NCBI RefSeq assembly: GCF_025736935.1
Contig: NZ_CP107048.1
Location: 1,178,001-1,242,000, forward strand
Source of the DNA: Qipengyuania sp. SS22
GTDB taxonomy: Bacteria; Pseudomonadota; Alphaproteobacteria; Sphingomonadales; Sphingomonadaceae
Direction: 5' to 3'
DNA: 64,000 nucleotides
Part shown: positions 17,972 through 26,158 of the stretch, one piece after another
Layout of the letters: each line of letters opens with the position of its first letter
Position numbering within the stretch: position 1 is the stretch's first letter
Notes under the pieces: generated by a model
Told to the model about the DNA's origin: nothing
Database searches by the model: none
What the model saw: only the letters and a program-made list of their open reading frames with translations
Made by a program: the position numbers and the translations under genes

Positions 17972-18059
17972 CACATTTGGTGATTACGAAGTAACACCGC
18001 CCCGGTGCTTCCCCTTCCAAGCCTTGTCGACTTCTGCCAGAACCGCCCCGAACGGACTG

Positions 18060-19109
18060 ATGGAGAACTCCTTGCCCACTATCGTACCAGTCGTACTGTG
18101 CGGGGGGAGCGGCACCCGGCTCTGGCCGCGTAGCCGCTCGGCCAAACCGAAGCCTTTCATTCCGCTTCTCGGCGAGCAGACACTCTACCAGGCCACGCTC
18201 CAGCGCTGTTCGGATCGCACCCGGTTTGCCCGTCCGCTGGTGGTGATCGGCGAGAAACATCTGGAGTTCGCCAAGCCGCAGGCTGCCGATATCGCGCCCG
18301 ATGCGCAGTTCGTCGTCGAACCCATGGGGCGGAACACGGCGCCAGCGATCGCGCTGGCCGCACTGGCGCTCGACGCGGGCGACATCATGCTCGTCTGCCC
18401 CAGCGACCACCACATTATCGATCGCCAGGCGTTCGAAGCCGCCGCCGAGGCCGCCGCCGAGTTGGCGAGCCAGGATTGGCTGGTGGCTTTCGGCATCGAG
18501 GCGACCGCTCCCGAGACCGGCTATGGCTATATCCGTCGCGGCGAAGCGCTTGGTGGAGGCCACCATGTGCACAGCTTCGTCGAAAAGCCCGACCTGGAAA
18601 CCGCGCTCGGCTTTCTCGCCCAGGGTGGTTACGCCTGGAATGGCGGGATTTTCGCCTTTCGTGCGGGTCATTTCCTGTCCGAACTCGCCAAGCATCGACC
18701 CGCAATGGCCGAATCCGCAACCGCGGCTTTTGAAAGCCGTGCCGCCGGGAGCGAAGACTTTCGTCCCGATGCGGACCATTTCGCTGCGATTGCGCCGGAA
18801 TCGGTCGATTACGCGATCATGGAAAACACCGATCGGGCAGCCATGGTCGATGTTTCGATGGGGTGGTCGGACATCGGCAATTGGGACGCACTGCTGCAGC
18901 AACGCAAAACCGCCGATGATGACAATGTCGTCGTCGGGCCGGGAGAGATCATCGGTGCGCAGGGCGCAATGATCGACAGCGACGGGCCGCATGTCACATT
19001 GATCGGGGCCGACAATATCGTCGTGGTCGTCGATGGCGAGGACATCCTCGTGACCAACCGCGATTCGGTCCAGCGCGTGGGCGAGGCGAGCCGGTGCAAG
19101 AACCAATGA
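18060..19109 (+). CDS. manC: Mannose-1-phosphate guanylyltransferase
   Basis: ManC makes GDP-mannose from GTP and mannose 1-phosphate, a sugar donor for surface polysaccharides. It has the nucleotidyltransferase signature GGSGTRLWPRSR at about 15-26, KPKPFIPLLGEQTLYQ, VEPMGRNTAPAI, SDHHI, the FVEKPD motif and ESVDYAIMEN. The length (349) matches the monofunctional type; the C-terminal isomerase domain of fused ManC is absent, and a separate manA follows with an ATGA overlap. ATG 18060 gives MENSLPTIVPVVLCGG; a TTG at 18072 is an alternative. With manA it forms a two-gene operon located 3 kb from the EPS island. Confidence 0.93.
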   Translation: MENSLPTIVPVVLCGGSGTRLWPRSRSAKPKPFIPLLGEQTLYQATLQRCSDRTRFARPLVVIGEKHLEFAKPQAADIAPDAQFVVEPMGRNTAPAIALAALALDAGDIMLVCPSDHHIIDRQAFEAAAEAAAELASQDWLVAFGIEATAPETGYGYIRRGEALGGGHHVHSFVEKPDLETALGFLAQGGYAWNGGIFAFRAGHFLSELAKHRPAMAESATAAFESRAAGSEDFRPDADHFAAIAPESVDYAIMENTDRAAMVDVSMGWSDIGNWDALLQQRKTADDDNVVVGPGEIIGAQGAMIDSDGPHVTLIGADNIVVVVDGEDILVTNRDSVQRVGEASRCKNQ

Positions 19110-19918
19110 TCCGCAAGCTTCCCACCCGCTTCGTGGATAAGGTCTGGGGAGTAGAGCGGCTGCCCGCCCCCTTCCCGCACCCTTCTGACCAGCCCATTGG
19201 CGAAGTCTGGTTCGAACCCCCGCCCGAGCTCGACCAACTACTGGTCAAATATATTTTCACCAGCGAGCGGTTGTCCGTTCAGAACCACCCCAGCGACGAA
19301 CAGGCCGAAGCGATGGGCCTCGCAGACGGCGGCAAGAGCGAATGCTGGGTCATTCTCGATGCCGAACCCGGTGCCTCCATCGCGGTGGGGTTCCGCGAGG
19401 ACATTACTCCGGAAGACATGCGCAAGTCCGCTCTCGACGGCACGATCCTCGACAAGCTCGTCTGGCACGAGGTTCGGCGTGGCGATGCTTTCTACATCCC
19501 CGCAGGCACGGTCCACGCCATTGGCGGCGGGATCAGCCTCCTCGAGGTGCAGCAAAACAGCGACATCACCTTCCGGCTGTTCGATTACGGCCGGCCGCGC
19601 GAGCTCCATCTGGACCAGGGTGTCGAGGTCGCGACTACGGGACCCTACCCGCCCGATCTCAGCACGCGGATGGATGACGACGCCGGGTTATTGGTCGATG
19701 GGCCCCATTTCCGGCTGTTCTATTGGCAGAGCAACACGTCGGCTCCCCTCCCCGCGATCGCGCAAGCGCCGTCCATCGTGATACCGTTGTCGGGCGAAAT
19801 CACGCTCGATGGGCAGCCGCTCGGCGCAGGAGAATGCGCGCTGGTCGAGGATCTCGGCTCGGCGTCACGCGCAGGGGATAGCCTGCTCCTGATTGCCCAG
19901 CCGACTGCATCGTCCTGA
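19106..19918 (+). CDS. manA: Class I mannose-6-phosphate isomerase
   Basis: Interconverts fructose 6-phosphate and mannose 6-phosphate, supplying mannose for GDP-mannose. This is the short cupin form (270 residues). Zinc ligands are visible in VQNHPSDEQAE (about 58-68) and AGTVHAIGGGISLLEVQQNS, with DITFRLFDYGR after it. ATG 19106 overlaps the manC stop; a GTG at 19094 would add four residues. Phosphomannomutase, needed between the two steps, is not in the window. Confidence 0.92.
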   Translation: MIRKLPTRFVDKVWGVERLPAPFPHPSDQPIGEVWFEPPPELDQLLVKYIFTSERLSVQNHPSDEQAEAMGLADGGKSECWVILDAEPGASIAVGFREDITPEDMRKSALDGTILDKLVWHEVRRGDAFYIPAGTVHAIGGGISLLEVQQNSDITFRLFDYGRPRELHLDQGVEVATTGPYPPDLSTRMDDDAGLLVDGPHFRLFYWQSNTSAPLPAIAQAPSIVIPLSGEITLDGQPLGAGECALVEDLGSASRAGDSLLLIAQPTASS

Positions 19919-20045
19919 TCCGAAACTGTCGGACTGCTCTCGCTGCGCGCCGAACCGTGTGCACCATAGCCCAAACCGACCCTTGAAATTCGCACGACCC
20001 GGCTCCATTTTTACTGTGCCGGCTGGGCCGCCCCTCATGGCCCCC

Positions 20046-20118
20046 CGGTAGATGCACGCAAGTGCATCTCCTCCCTGAACCTTGGCCACCCCGCGCATAT
20101 TGCGTGGGGTGGTTTTTT
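20046..20118 (+). ncRNA. Candidate trans-acting sRNA, suhB/mmgR-like
   Basis: A perfect stem GATGCAC/GTGCATC (20051-20057 and 20062-20068) is capped by a GCAA tetraloop. It is followed by a single-stranded CTCCTCCCTGAACCTTGG and a strong intrinsic terminator ending in six T. An exposed anti-Shine-Dalgarno CUCCUCCC next to a GNRA hairpin and a terminator is the layout of several alphaproteobacterial sRNA families. From memory the UCCUCCCUGAACC stretch resembles the mmgR/suhB (alpha-r8) group. The 5' end is not certain and could lie as far up as about 20015. There is no ORF here. Confidence 0.6.
20086..20118 (+). terminator. Strong intrinsic terminator of the sRNA candidate
   Basis: CCACCCCGCGCA (20086-20097) pairs with TGCGTGGGGTGG (20101-20112) with one G-U pair and a 3-base loop, followed by TTTTTT. 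It points along the plus strand although no plus-strand protein gene ends just before it. Confidence 0.88.
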
Positions 20119-20127
20119 ATGGGCGGG

Positions 20128-21078
20128 CTATTCTGCGGCCTGCGCGATGTGGCCCCGTCGGCCCATTGTCGCGACTTCGGCTCCCAGGGTGCGGACGAGC
20201 CCGGCGAGCAGCTTCGCGATTGCCCCGACCCGTGCGCTGGGCTGGTCGAGCCGGGCATCGAGATAGGTGCTGCGGCACACCTCGATCTGCACCGCATGGA
20301 TACCGCGCGCGGTCTGGCCATAACGATCAAGCACATAGCCGCCCGAATAGGGGCGATTATGCGCCACCCGGCGGCCATTCGTCGCCAGATAGCGAATTGC
20401 CAGATCGACCAGCCCGGGGTCGCAGGAGGCACCGAACCGGTCGCCGATGACGAATTCTGCCGGGCGGTCCTGCGGATGGCTCCGTTTGAGCGGAGGCATC
20501 GAATGCAGGTCGACCAGCAACGCCACGCCCCAACGATCACGCAACCGCTCCAACTCATGACCCAGAGCGGTATGATAGGGGGTATAGATGCCCTCGATCC
20601 ACGCATCGAGCTCGGGTTTGGCGAGCGGTCCGCGCCAGATCTCGCCCATGCCGGGGATCCGCCGCGGCACGAGGCCGAGCCCGTTGCGCGACCGGCGATT
20701 GGCCAGCGAATGCCGCATTGGCCGGGGCTTTGCGCCGCGCACCATGCCCCAATCGACATCCTCGACCGAACGATTGAGATCGATCATCGCCCGCGGCGCC
20801 TCGGCGAGCAGGAGGCTCGCTCCGGTGGCAGAAGCAACCGGCTGCGCGACCGCATCGATATGACGATCCTCGAGCCGCAGACGCGCCTGGTCGGGGTCGC
20901 GTAGCGCAGCGAGCACGTCATCGGGATAAGCGCGCCCGCAATGCGGTGCGGCAATCAGAATCGGAATGCTGGGTTCGCCAAACCGGAACAGATTGTAGGA
21001 CGGCCCCTGCCGTCCCGGTATCTTGCCGCCCGTCAGGTGCTCGACACCCGCCGCTGCTGCTGCCTGCCGTTCACTCAT
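20128..21078 (-). CDS. N-formylglutamate amidohydrolase family protein
   Basis: This family hydrolyses N-formyl-L-glutamate, the last step of one histidine degradation route, although many members outside hut operons have unknown substrates. The 316-residue protein contains IAAPHCGRAYPDD, LEDRHIDAVAQPVA, APRAMIDLNRS and VALLVDLHSMPP, the conserved acidic and histidine residues of the family, and VQIEVCRSTYLD. ATG 21078 (MSERQ) was chosen over the ORF start nine residues upstream. No other hut genes are nearby. It ends 10 bases from the sRNA terminator, tail to tail. Confidence 0.85.
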   Translation of the reverse strand: MSERQAAAAAGVEHLTGGKIPGRQGPSYNLFRFGEPSIPILIAAPHCGRAYPDDVLAALRDPDQARLRLEDRHIDAVAQPVASATGASLLLAEAPRAMIDLNRSVEDVDWGMVRGAKPRPMRHSLANRRSRNGLGLVPRRIPGMGEIWRGPLAKPELDAWIEGIYTPYHTALGHELERLRDRWGVALLVDLHSMPPLKRSHPQDRPAEFVIGDRFGASCDPGLVDLAIRYLATNGRRVAHNRPYSGGYVLDRYGQTARGIHAVQIEVCRSTYLDARLDQPSARVGAIAKLLAGLVRTLGAEVATMGRRGHIAQAAE

Positions 21079-21267
21079 GATCCCATCGTCGGGCCAGCGC
21101 CGCAATTAGGCAAGCGCAGATTTCCGGGAGCTTTCGATCGCCCTACCCTCCTAACCAGCATGTGGGCCGGCATTCTCACTCATCCGCGCCCATCAGCCCT
21201 ACCCGCCCGTTAACAATGCTTGTTTTGGATACATGCTTTTTTAAAGCGCGCGCGCTAAGCAGTTGGC

Positions 21268-21660
21268 ATGACGGAAACAACGACCCAGCGAATCCTGCTC
21301 GCCGAGGACGACGATGCGATGCGCGTCTATCTTGAACGCGCGCTCGTCAATGCAGGCTATACAGTCGACTCGGTCGATCGGGGCACTGCGGCCATACCGT
21401 TGCTCGAGGAATGCGAATACGATCTGCTGCTCTCGGATATCGTGATGCCCGAGATGGACGGGATCGAACTGGCGCAGCGCTGCAACGAGGTCAGCCCGCA
21501 TACCAAGGTTATGTTTATCACCGGCTTCGCCGCGGTCACGCTCAAGGCCAGCCGCGAGCAACCGCACGCCAAGGTGCTGTCGAAACCGTTCCACTTGCGC
21601 GACCTCGTGCTGGAAGTCGAACGGGTGCTCGACGACCGCATCAGCGCGCGGTTGCAATAG
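21268..21660 (+). CDS. cpdR: Single-domain response regulator CpdR
   Basis: CpdR is a 130-residue receiver domain without output domain. In Caulobacter the unphosphorylated form primes ClpXP for degradation of CtrA-pathway and PDE substrates, and it is phosphorylated by CckA through ChpT. The acidic pocket EDDDAM, the phospho-acceptor D57 in LLLSDIVMPEMDGIEL, the switch FITGFAAV and the conserved lysine in VLSKPFHLRDL are all visible and fit CpdR closely. Its histidine kinase cckA is at 53.9-56.4 kb in this same window. A 13-base dyad AACAA-TGC-TTGTT lies at 21212-21224 in its upstream region. Confidence 0.9.
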   Translation: MTETTTQRILLAEDDDAMRVYLERALVNAGYTVDSVDRGTAAIPLLEECEYDLLLSDIVMPEMDGIELAQRCNEVSPHTKVMFITGFAAVTLKASREQPHAKVLSKPFHLRDLVLEVERVLDDRISARLQ

Positions 21661-21689
21661 GTCCGAAATAGGGTCTTGCATGGCTTTCA

Positions 21690-21729
21690 GCGCCCCGCTA
21701 AAGGGCGCGCCTGCCCCATGAAAGGGGCA
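21690..21729 (+). terminator. Tandem hairpins after cpdR
   Basis: GCGCCC..GGGCGC is followed by a perfect TGCCCC-ATGAAA-GGGGCA hairpin (21712-21729), in the 80 bases between cpdR and tRNA-Val. There is no U-tract, so these may be processing or weak termination structures. Confidence 0.4.
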
Positions 21730-21740
21730 CTCGATGGTGC

Positions 21741-21815
21741 GGGCGTATAGCTCAGTGGTAGAGCACTATGTTGACATCGTAGGGGTCGCAAGTTCAATCC
21801 TTGCTACGCCCACCA
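21741..21815 (+). tRNA. tRNA-Val (anticodon GAC)
   Basis: The cloverleaf is complete: acceptor GGGCGTA/TACGCCC, D-arm GCTCAGTGGTAGAGC, anticodon stem CTATG/CGTAG around the loop TTGACAT with anticodon GAC, T-arm GCAAG-TTCAATC-CTTGC, then the discriminator A and an encoded CCA. It reads valine codons GUC and GUU. It stands at the left border of the EPS region. Confidence 0.97.
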
Positions 21816-21834
21816 TCGAAGCCTTCGAGGCATG

Positions 21835-21866
21835 AAAAAGCCCGCCGGAAACGGCGGGCTTTTTTG
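21835..21866 (+). terminator. Intrinsic terminator of tRNA-Val
   Basis: AAAAAGCCCGCCG-GAAA-CGGCGGGCTTTTTT: a perfect stem capped by a GAAA tetraloop with a six-T tail, 20 bases after the tRNA 3' end. Confidence 0.95.
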
Positions 21867-22081
21867 TTGCGCACTGAGATACTGCTGTTCAGTCTGGTGG
21901 GTCTATGTCGGCCGATAAATGGAAGTGAACATCGAATAGATCAAATTTCAAGTTGATCACTCGCTTAGGCCTCGATCAGCGAGCGATCGGCTTGCTGCAC
22001 CTCCAACGTAACTGATTGCCCTCGTTGAGAAAATCGACGATGGGTTCGTTTCGAAAACAAACCATCGAGAAAGATCAGGGA

Positions 22082-22534
22082 ATGACAAGCGAACGACAGA
22101 GGGCGGCAAATCGGCGCAACGCGCAGCTGAGCACCGGCCCTCGAACTCCCGAGGGCCGAGCGATCAGCAGTCGCAACTCCGAACAGCACGGCGTTCTTAG
22201 TCAACGGGTAACTACCGACGTAGAAGAGAATGAAATCTACCAACGCATGCTTAACAGTTTCATGGCCGAGTATGGCCCACGGTCCGAAACGGAAATCCTA
22301 CTTGTTGAAAGGCTTGCGAACTTGTTCTGGCGAGAACGCCGGTTGATTCAAACAGAACGAAGTCAATTATCTATGCAGCAAGACGATGTTCTTGTGGCGG
22401 GGAAAGCGAAGGACCAGTCGCTTACTTTGACAGATCAGTTGCTGATTGGTCGATATCAGACGATGCTAACGAACCAAATCAACATAACTATAGCTCAGAT
22501 AGAAAGGCTGATGCGAAGAGAGCCCGCCGATTAA
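22082..22534 (+). CDS. Hypothetical protein with NAxxSTGPRTPEG motif
   Basis: A 150-residue hydrophilic, mostly helical protein. The N-terminus has AANRRNAQLSTGPRTPEGRA followed by NSEQHGVLS. From memory this motif marks a widespread uncharacterised family, often multicopy in soil and marine bacteria, with no known function. The rest (VERLANLFWRERRLIQTER and the C-terminal helices) has no catalytic motif. ATG 22082 is preceded by CAGGGA; ATG 22040 is an alternative. Base composition is lower in GC than the neighbouring core genes, and it sits just beyond a tRNA, which fits acquired DNA, but no integrase is present. Confidence 0.65.
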   Translation: MTSERQRAANRRNAQLSTGPRTPEGRAISSRNSEQHGVLSQRVTTDVEENEIYQRMLNSFMAEYGPRSETEILLVERLANLFWRERRLIQTERSQLSMQQDDVLVAGKAKDQSLTLTDQLLIGRYQTMLTNQINITIAQIERLMRREPAD

Positions 22535-22843
22535 GATGGGATATCAACAACAATTGGATATTCAAATACTTCTTCGGGATCCGTTCATTCCCGTATGTAG
22601 ATCGCCAAAGATCAGGTTTTGCTTTGCATGCACAACCTAGAAGGCGTTGAGGGAACGGCTCCAACCGTCTCATTTCGTTAGTCTAGAGTAGACCTCTGTC
22701 GTGAGGCCTACTTTTTGATTAAAACAACTTCGAAATTCGTCCTGCCAGCTGCCAGTCTTTAGAGTTCGCAGGGCCATGTCGACGTTAAGTGTGGGAGCGG
22801 CGCGGAGCCGTGGAAAGCATAACGGCTCACGCACGATTAGAAT
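22535..22843. other. Non-coding gap with one terminator
   Basis: About 310 bases between the NAxxSTGPRT protein and the converging EPS exported protein. Apart from the hairpin at 22688-22716 I see no ORF with coding character, RNA gene or repeat. Confidence 0.6.
22688..22716 (+). terminator. Probable terminator after the 22082-22534 gene
   Basis: GTAGACCTC pairs with GAGGCCTAC, with one A-C mismatch and a 6-base loop, followed by five T. It lies about 150 bases after the stop of the plus-strand gene. Confidence 0.6.
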
Positions 22844-24007
22844 TCACCGCTGCACAACATCAACAGCCTCGATATTTTCGTTCAGCGCTGAACGACCGCT
22901 CCAGGCACGCGCCGCGATAGCGATTTCAATGAACGCGCAGTCGGAGGGCAGATTGTCGATCCGATATCCATTGCCCTGCCGAACCAGATTAGCTTCGAGT
23001 AACGCGCTGGTTTGTCCGGCGCATTTAACCAAGACATCGATATCCTGCAAAGCCTGTTGGGAATCGATGCTATGCTTTACGATGATTGAGAAAGGCCGCT
23101 CGGGCGCTCTCAAAAGGCGACGGGCGACGACGCCGCCCTTGCTTGGCTTAACCGAGATTTCGAGCTCCTTGCCGCTCAGACTGGGTTGCGCGCGCAATCC
23201 GGCTTGATCCGTCAGGCTCCAATCGAAAGGTGGATAATTATCTGACCACGCGCCAACGGCATCGGTCGCGTCAAAACCTGCGATCCTTTCATATAGCGAG
23301 TAGGCTGTAGCAACGTCGCCCTCGCGTACCAGACTGCGCAACAACGTCTGGTCGGTAACTTCGTCGTCGAACGACATCTGACCGCGCAGTTCTGCCAAAT
23401 TACGCAGCGCAGATGGCTGGCGGGCAGCAAAGCGGAAAAAACGACCATGCCATTCCGAGGACCCGTCGAGAATCTTGGCAAACTCATCGATTGCGCCCTC
23501 TTGCGCGAAGATATTGATGAGAACCGGAAACAACTCATTGTACTGACTGGGTTTGACACGAAGGATACGGTCGAGGGACGCGATCGCCGCAGGGTAGTCC
23601 GCATCGGCAACCTGCTGCTGCAAGACCACTGCCTGAAGACGAGGCTCGCGCCGATTCAAAGCCAATGCCGCATCCAAAATCTGCTTGCGCTTTGCCGGTT
23701 CATTCTCAGCAAGCGCAAGAATTGCGTGTGCTTTGGGCGCCAGGGGCTCCAAGCGATAGGCCTCGAGAGCCCACGGCCGGGCCGCCTTTGCGCCCTCCTC
23801 GGGCGAGCCGGTCGCTTCGGTTGTCGCCAGGAATACAGCAGACGCGATGTTCTCGTAGGCCAACCCGTTTAGCGGGAACGCCGCGATAGCCGTGTCCGGC
23901 GCCTTCTTCGTTAGTGCGATCCCCGCGGACTGCGCACCGAGCGCGGCCGCGAGCACCAACCCGAGCGTGATTGAGACACCGAGGCGAACAGGACGAACGA
24001 CCTTCAT
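22844..24007 (-). CDS. TPR-like exported protein of the EPS locus
   Basis: The last gene of the EPS operon, 9 bases after the tyrosine-kinase gene. The 387-residue product has an N-terminal hydrophobic segment (RLGVSITLGLVLAAALGAQ) that is a signal anchor or signal peptide. Helical repeats follow, such as AKAARPWALEAYRLEPLAPKAHA (shortened) and YPAAIASLDRILRVKPSQY, which look like TPR units. The C-terminal half is beta-rich with FIEIAIAARAWSGRSAL. A similar TPR-like gene is often found beside Wza/Wzc pairs in sphingomonads, but I know no assigned function. It may organise the export complex in the periplasm; this is inference from position only. Confidence 0.68.
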   Translation of the reverse strand: MKVVRPVRLGVSITLGLVLAAALGAQSAGIALTKKAPDTAIAAFPLNGLAYENIASAVFLATTEATGSPEEGAKAARPWALEAYRLEPLAPKAHAILALAENEPAKRKQILDAALALNRREPRLQAVVLQQQVADADYPAAIASLDRILRVKPSQYNELFPVLINIFAQEGAIDEFAKILDGSSEWHGRFFRFAARQPSALRNLAELRGQMSFDDEVTDQTLLRSLVREGDVATAYSLYERIAGFDATDAVGAWSDNYPPFDWSLTDQAGLRAQPSLSGKELEISVKPSKGGVVARRLLRAPERPFSIIVKHSIDSQQALQDIDVLVKCAGQTSALLEANLVRQGNGYRIDNLPSDCAFIEIAIAARAWSGRSALNENIEAVDVVQR

Positions 24008-24016
24008 TGCGCAGCC

Positions 24017-26158
24017 TTATGCTGGTTCTGCATCACGCTCTTCACCATAGCCATAGCCGTAACCGTAGCCATATCCGTAGCCATAGCCGTAAGCCGAGTT
24101 GTTCTGGCTCACCTTGGTGACGATCGCGCCATATACCTTCGCACCCGAACGCTGCAGACGACTCAGCGCATTCTCGATCCCGCGGAGCTTAAGCCGCTCA
24201 GTCTGGATCACGAAGATCACACCATCAACGGCCTTGGACATTTCGATCGCATCGGCGAGTGCTAGCATCGGTGCACCGTCGATCAACACCTGATCGTATT
24301 GACCGCGCGCCGCTTCGATGATTTGCGAGAAACGGTCACCCGCAAGCAGTTCGACAGGGTTCGGCGGGGTCCGCCCCATCGGGAGGAAGTCAAAGCCGAA
24401 GTCCTCGAGATGAATGATCTGCGATGCCATATCGGTTTGCTGATTGGCGAGCAGCGGCACCAGCCCGCCCTTGTCATAATCATGTAGATCGAGCGTATCG
24501 CGGAGCTTCGAATTACGCAGATCGGCATCGATCAACAGGACACGCTTGCCCAGTTGCGCGAAGCTCGTGGCGATACCGAGCGACGAAATGGACTTACCTT
24601 CCGAAGGCACCGAGGAGGTGAACATAAGCACCTCGGGCGCGCCTTGCGGAGTCAGGAAGTTCATGTTCGTCCTAACCGTCGTGTAAGCTTCGTTGATATG
24701 CGAAGAACGCTCGGTGATGCGTTCGACCATCGCCCCCTCGGTGTTAAGCGGGATGGCACCTAGCAATGGAAGATGCAGACGACGGCGAACGTCCTCCGGA
24801 TCCTTGAGCGTCTGGCTTAGGGCGACCTTCAGGTAAACCAAACCACCCGCCAAAATCAAACTGGTGATGAGCGAAATCAGTACATTCTGGATCAGCGATG
24901 GCGCGTAGGGTTCAGCAGGAACATCCGCCTCATCAATGATCTGAATATTGTTTTGTCCAGCACCAGACGCCTCAAGCTCCTTGAAGCGCTGAAGCAGCGC
25001 ATCATAAATTTCTCGGTTCGTTTCAACCTCTCGCTTAAGGATTCCGTAGCTTATCCCTTGTCCCTGCTGGCTCAAAAAGCGCTGCTTGACCTGTTCAACT
25101 TGATCACGGAGCTCTGCTTCTCTGATCCGTGCCGAATCAAGCAGACCGCGAGCCCCGCCGGAAATGGCAGAACGCAGTGAATTTACTTCCGCCTGTTTCT
25201 CTTGAACTTCAGGATACTCAGGTCCGAAATTCGCGCGCAATACAGCTAACTCAGCCTCGGCTTCGCTCAAATTTGTCAGCAGTTGATTGCGCGGATCACC
25301 GCTGGGGAAATTCCCTCCAACTACCGCAGCCTGAGCACTGACACGATCTGCCACTGCAGCGGCGAGCGCCATATTAAGCGCCTGTAGATCCGCTCCAACA
25401 AGAGTTTGGCCAGCGCTTTCCGCGCCGGACTCGCCACCTGCATTGAGCACAAGGATCTCGTTGGCATTCGCGTATTCGACAAGTTCACGCTCGGAATCGG
25501 AAAGCCGCTCCCGCAACTCTGCGATCTGGCTCTGAAGAAAATTCCGGGCCTCAATATTGGCGCCAAATCGTTTCTCATAGTTAGCAGCTACGAATTCCTG
25601 AACCCAAAGGTTCGTTATCTCGGCCGAAACCACCGGGTCGGGGCTCGAGAATGCTACGTCAACAAGGCTTGATTGCGAGATTGGGCTGATATTTACATTG
25701 TCGAGTAGTATTCTTTCGATAGTTTTAAATTGTGCCTCTTCTTCAATCCCGAATGCCTCGCGAAAGGCTCGGGCCCTAGACAGATTTCCTGCCTCCATCA
25801 CGCGCTTGGCCATAAATCTGGAGACTAGAAGCTCATACTGTGTGTTCAGATATTGAAGTTCCGACATCTGACTGTCTACTTCAAGCGAGTCGATATTGGT
25901 CACGTCGGCAGTTACCTGAGACACTTCCAAGCGCGCACTGGCTTGATACAGCGGAGTGGCCAAGAGCGTAAAAAGGATTCCGATCAGGAAGCCCAACGCA
26001 ATTATCCCCACCAGCCAGTACTTAAGTCCGATAGCCTCGTGCCAGTAACGCTCTAAGTCTAGGCTGAATGCATCCTCCGCGGATGAACGACCTTCGGCAA
26101 TTTCGTGACGGTCGCTAAACTCTGAGGCCACTTGCGCCGTAAAGTTTGAATTATTCAA
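24017..26158 (-). CDS. wzc: Polysaccharide co-polymerase / tyrosine autokinase (Wzc type)
   Basis: Controls EPS chain length and export at the inner membrane. The 713-residue protein has a Wzz domain with TM segments at about 47-68 and 424-443, a long periplasmic coiled-coil region between them (about 200-400), and a cytosolic BY-kinase domain. That domain has Walker A SVPSEGKS near 516-523, Walker A' LLIDADLR near 541-548 and Walker B VLIDGAP near 624. The C-terminus is a cluster of eight Tyr-Gly pairs (690-705), the expected autophosphorylation tail, encoded by alternating TAC/TAT and GGC/GGT/GGA codons. Its start overlaps the stop of the Wza gene by 4 bases. Confidence 0.93.
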   Translation of the reverse strand: MNNSNFTAQVASEFSDRHEIAEGRSSAEDAFSLDLERYWHEAIGLKYWLVGIIALGFLIGILFTLLATPLYQASARLEVSQVTADVTNIDSLEVDSQMSELQYLNTQYELLVSRFMAKRVMEAGNLSRARAFREAFGIEEEAQFKTIERILLDNVNISPISQSSLVDVAFSSPDPVVSAEITNLWVQEFVAANYEKRFGANIEARNFLQSQIAELRERLSDSERELVEYANANEILVLNAGGESGAESAGQTLVGADLQALNMALAAAVADRVSAQAAVVGGNFPSGDPRNQLLTNLSEAEAELAVLRANFGPEYPEVQEKQAEVNSLRSAISGGARGLLDSARIREAELRDQVEQVKQRFLSQQGQGISYGILKREVETNREIYDALLQRFKELEASGAGQNNIQIIDEADVPAEPYAPSLIQNVLISLITSLILAGGLVYLKVALSQTLKDPEDVRRRLHLPLLGAIPLNTEGAMVERITERSSHINEAYTTVRTNMNFLTPQGAPEVLMFTSSVPSEGKSISSLGIATSFAQLGKRVLLIDADLRNSKLRDTLDLHDYDKGGLVPLLANQQTDMASQIIHLEDFGFDFLPMGRTPPNPVELLAGDRFSQIIEAARGQYDQVLIDGAPMLALADAIEMSKAVDGVIFVIQTERLKLRGIENALSRLQRSGAKVYGAIVTKVSQNNSAYGYGYGYGYGYGYGYGEERDAEPA

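Noticed and set aside
21741..21866. tRNA-Val as an active attachment site
   Set aside because: No second copy of the tRNA 3' end and no integrase between it and icd.
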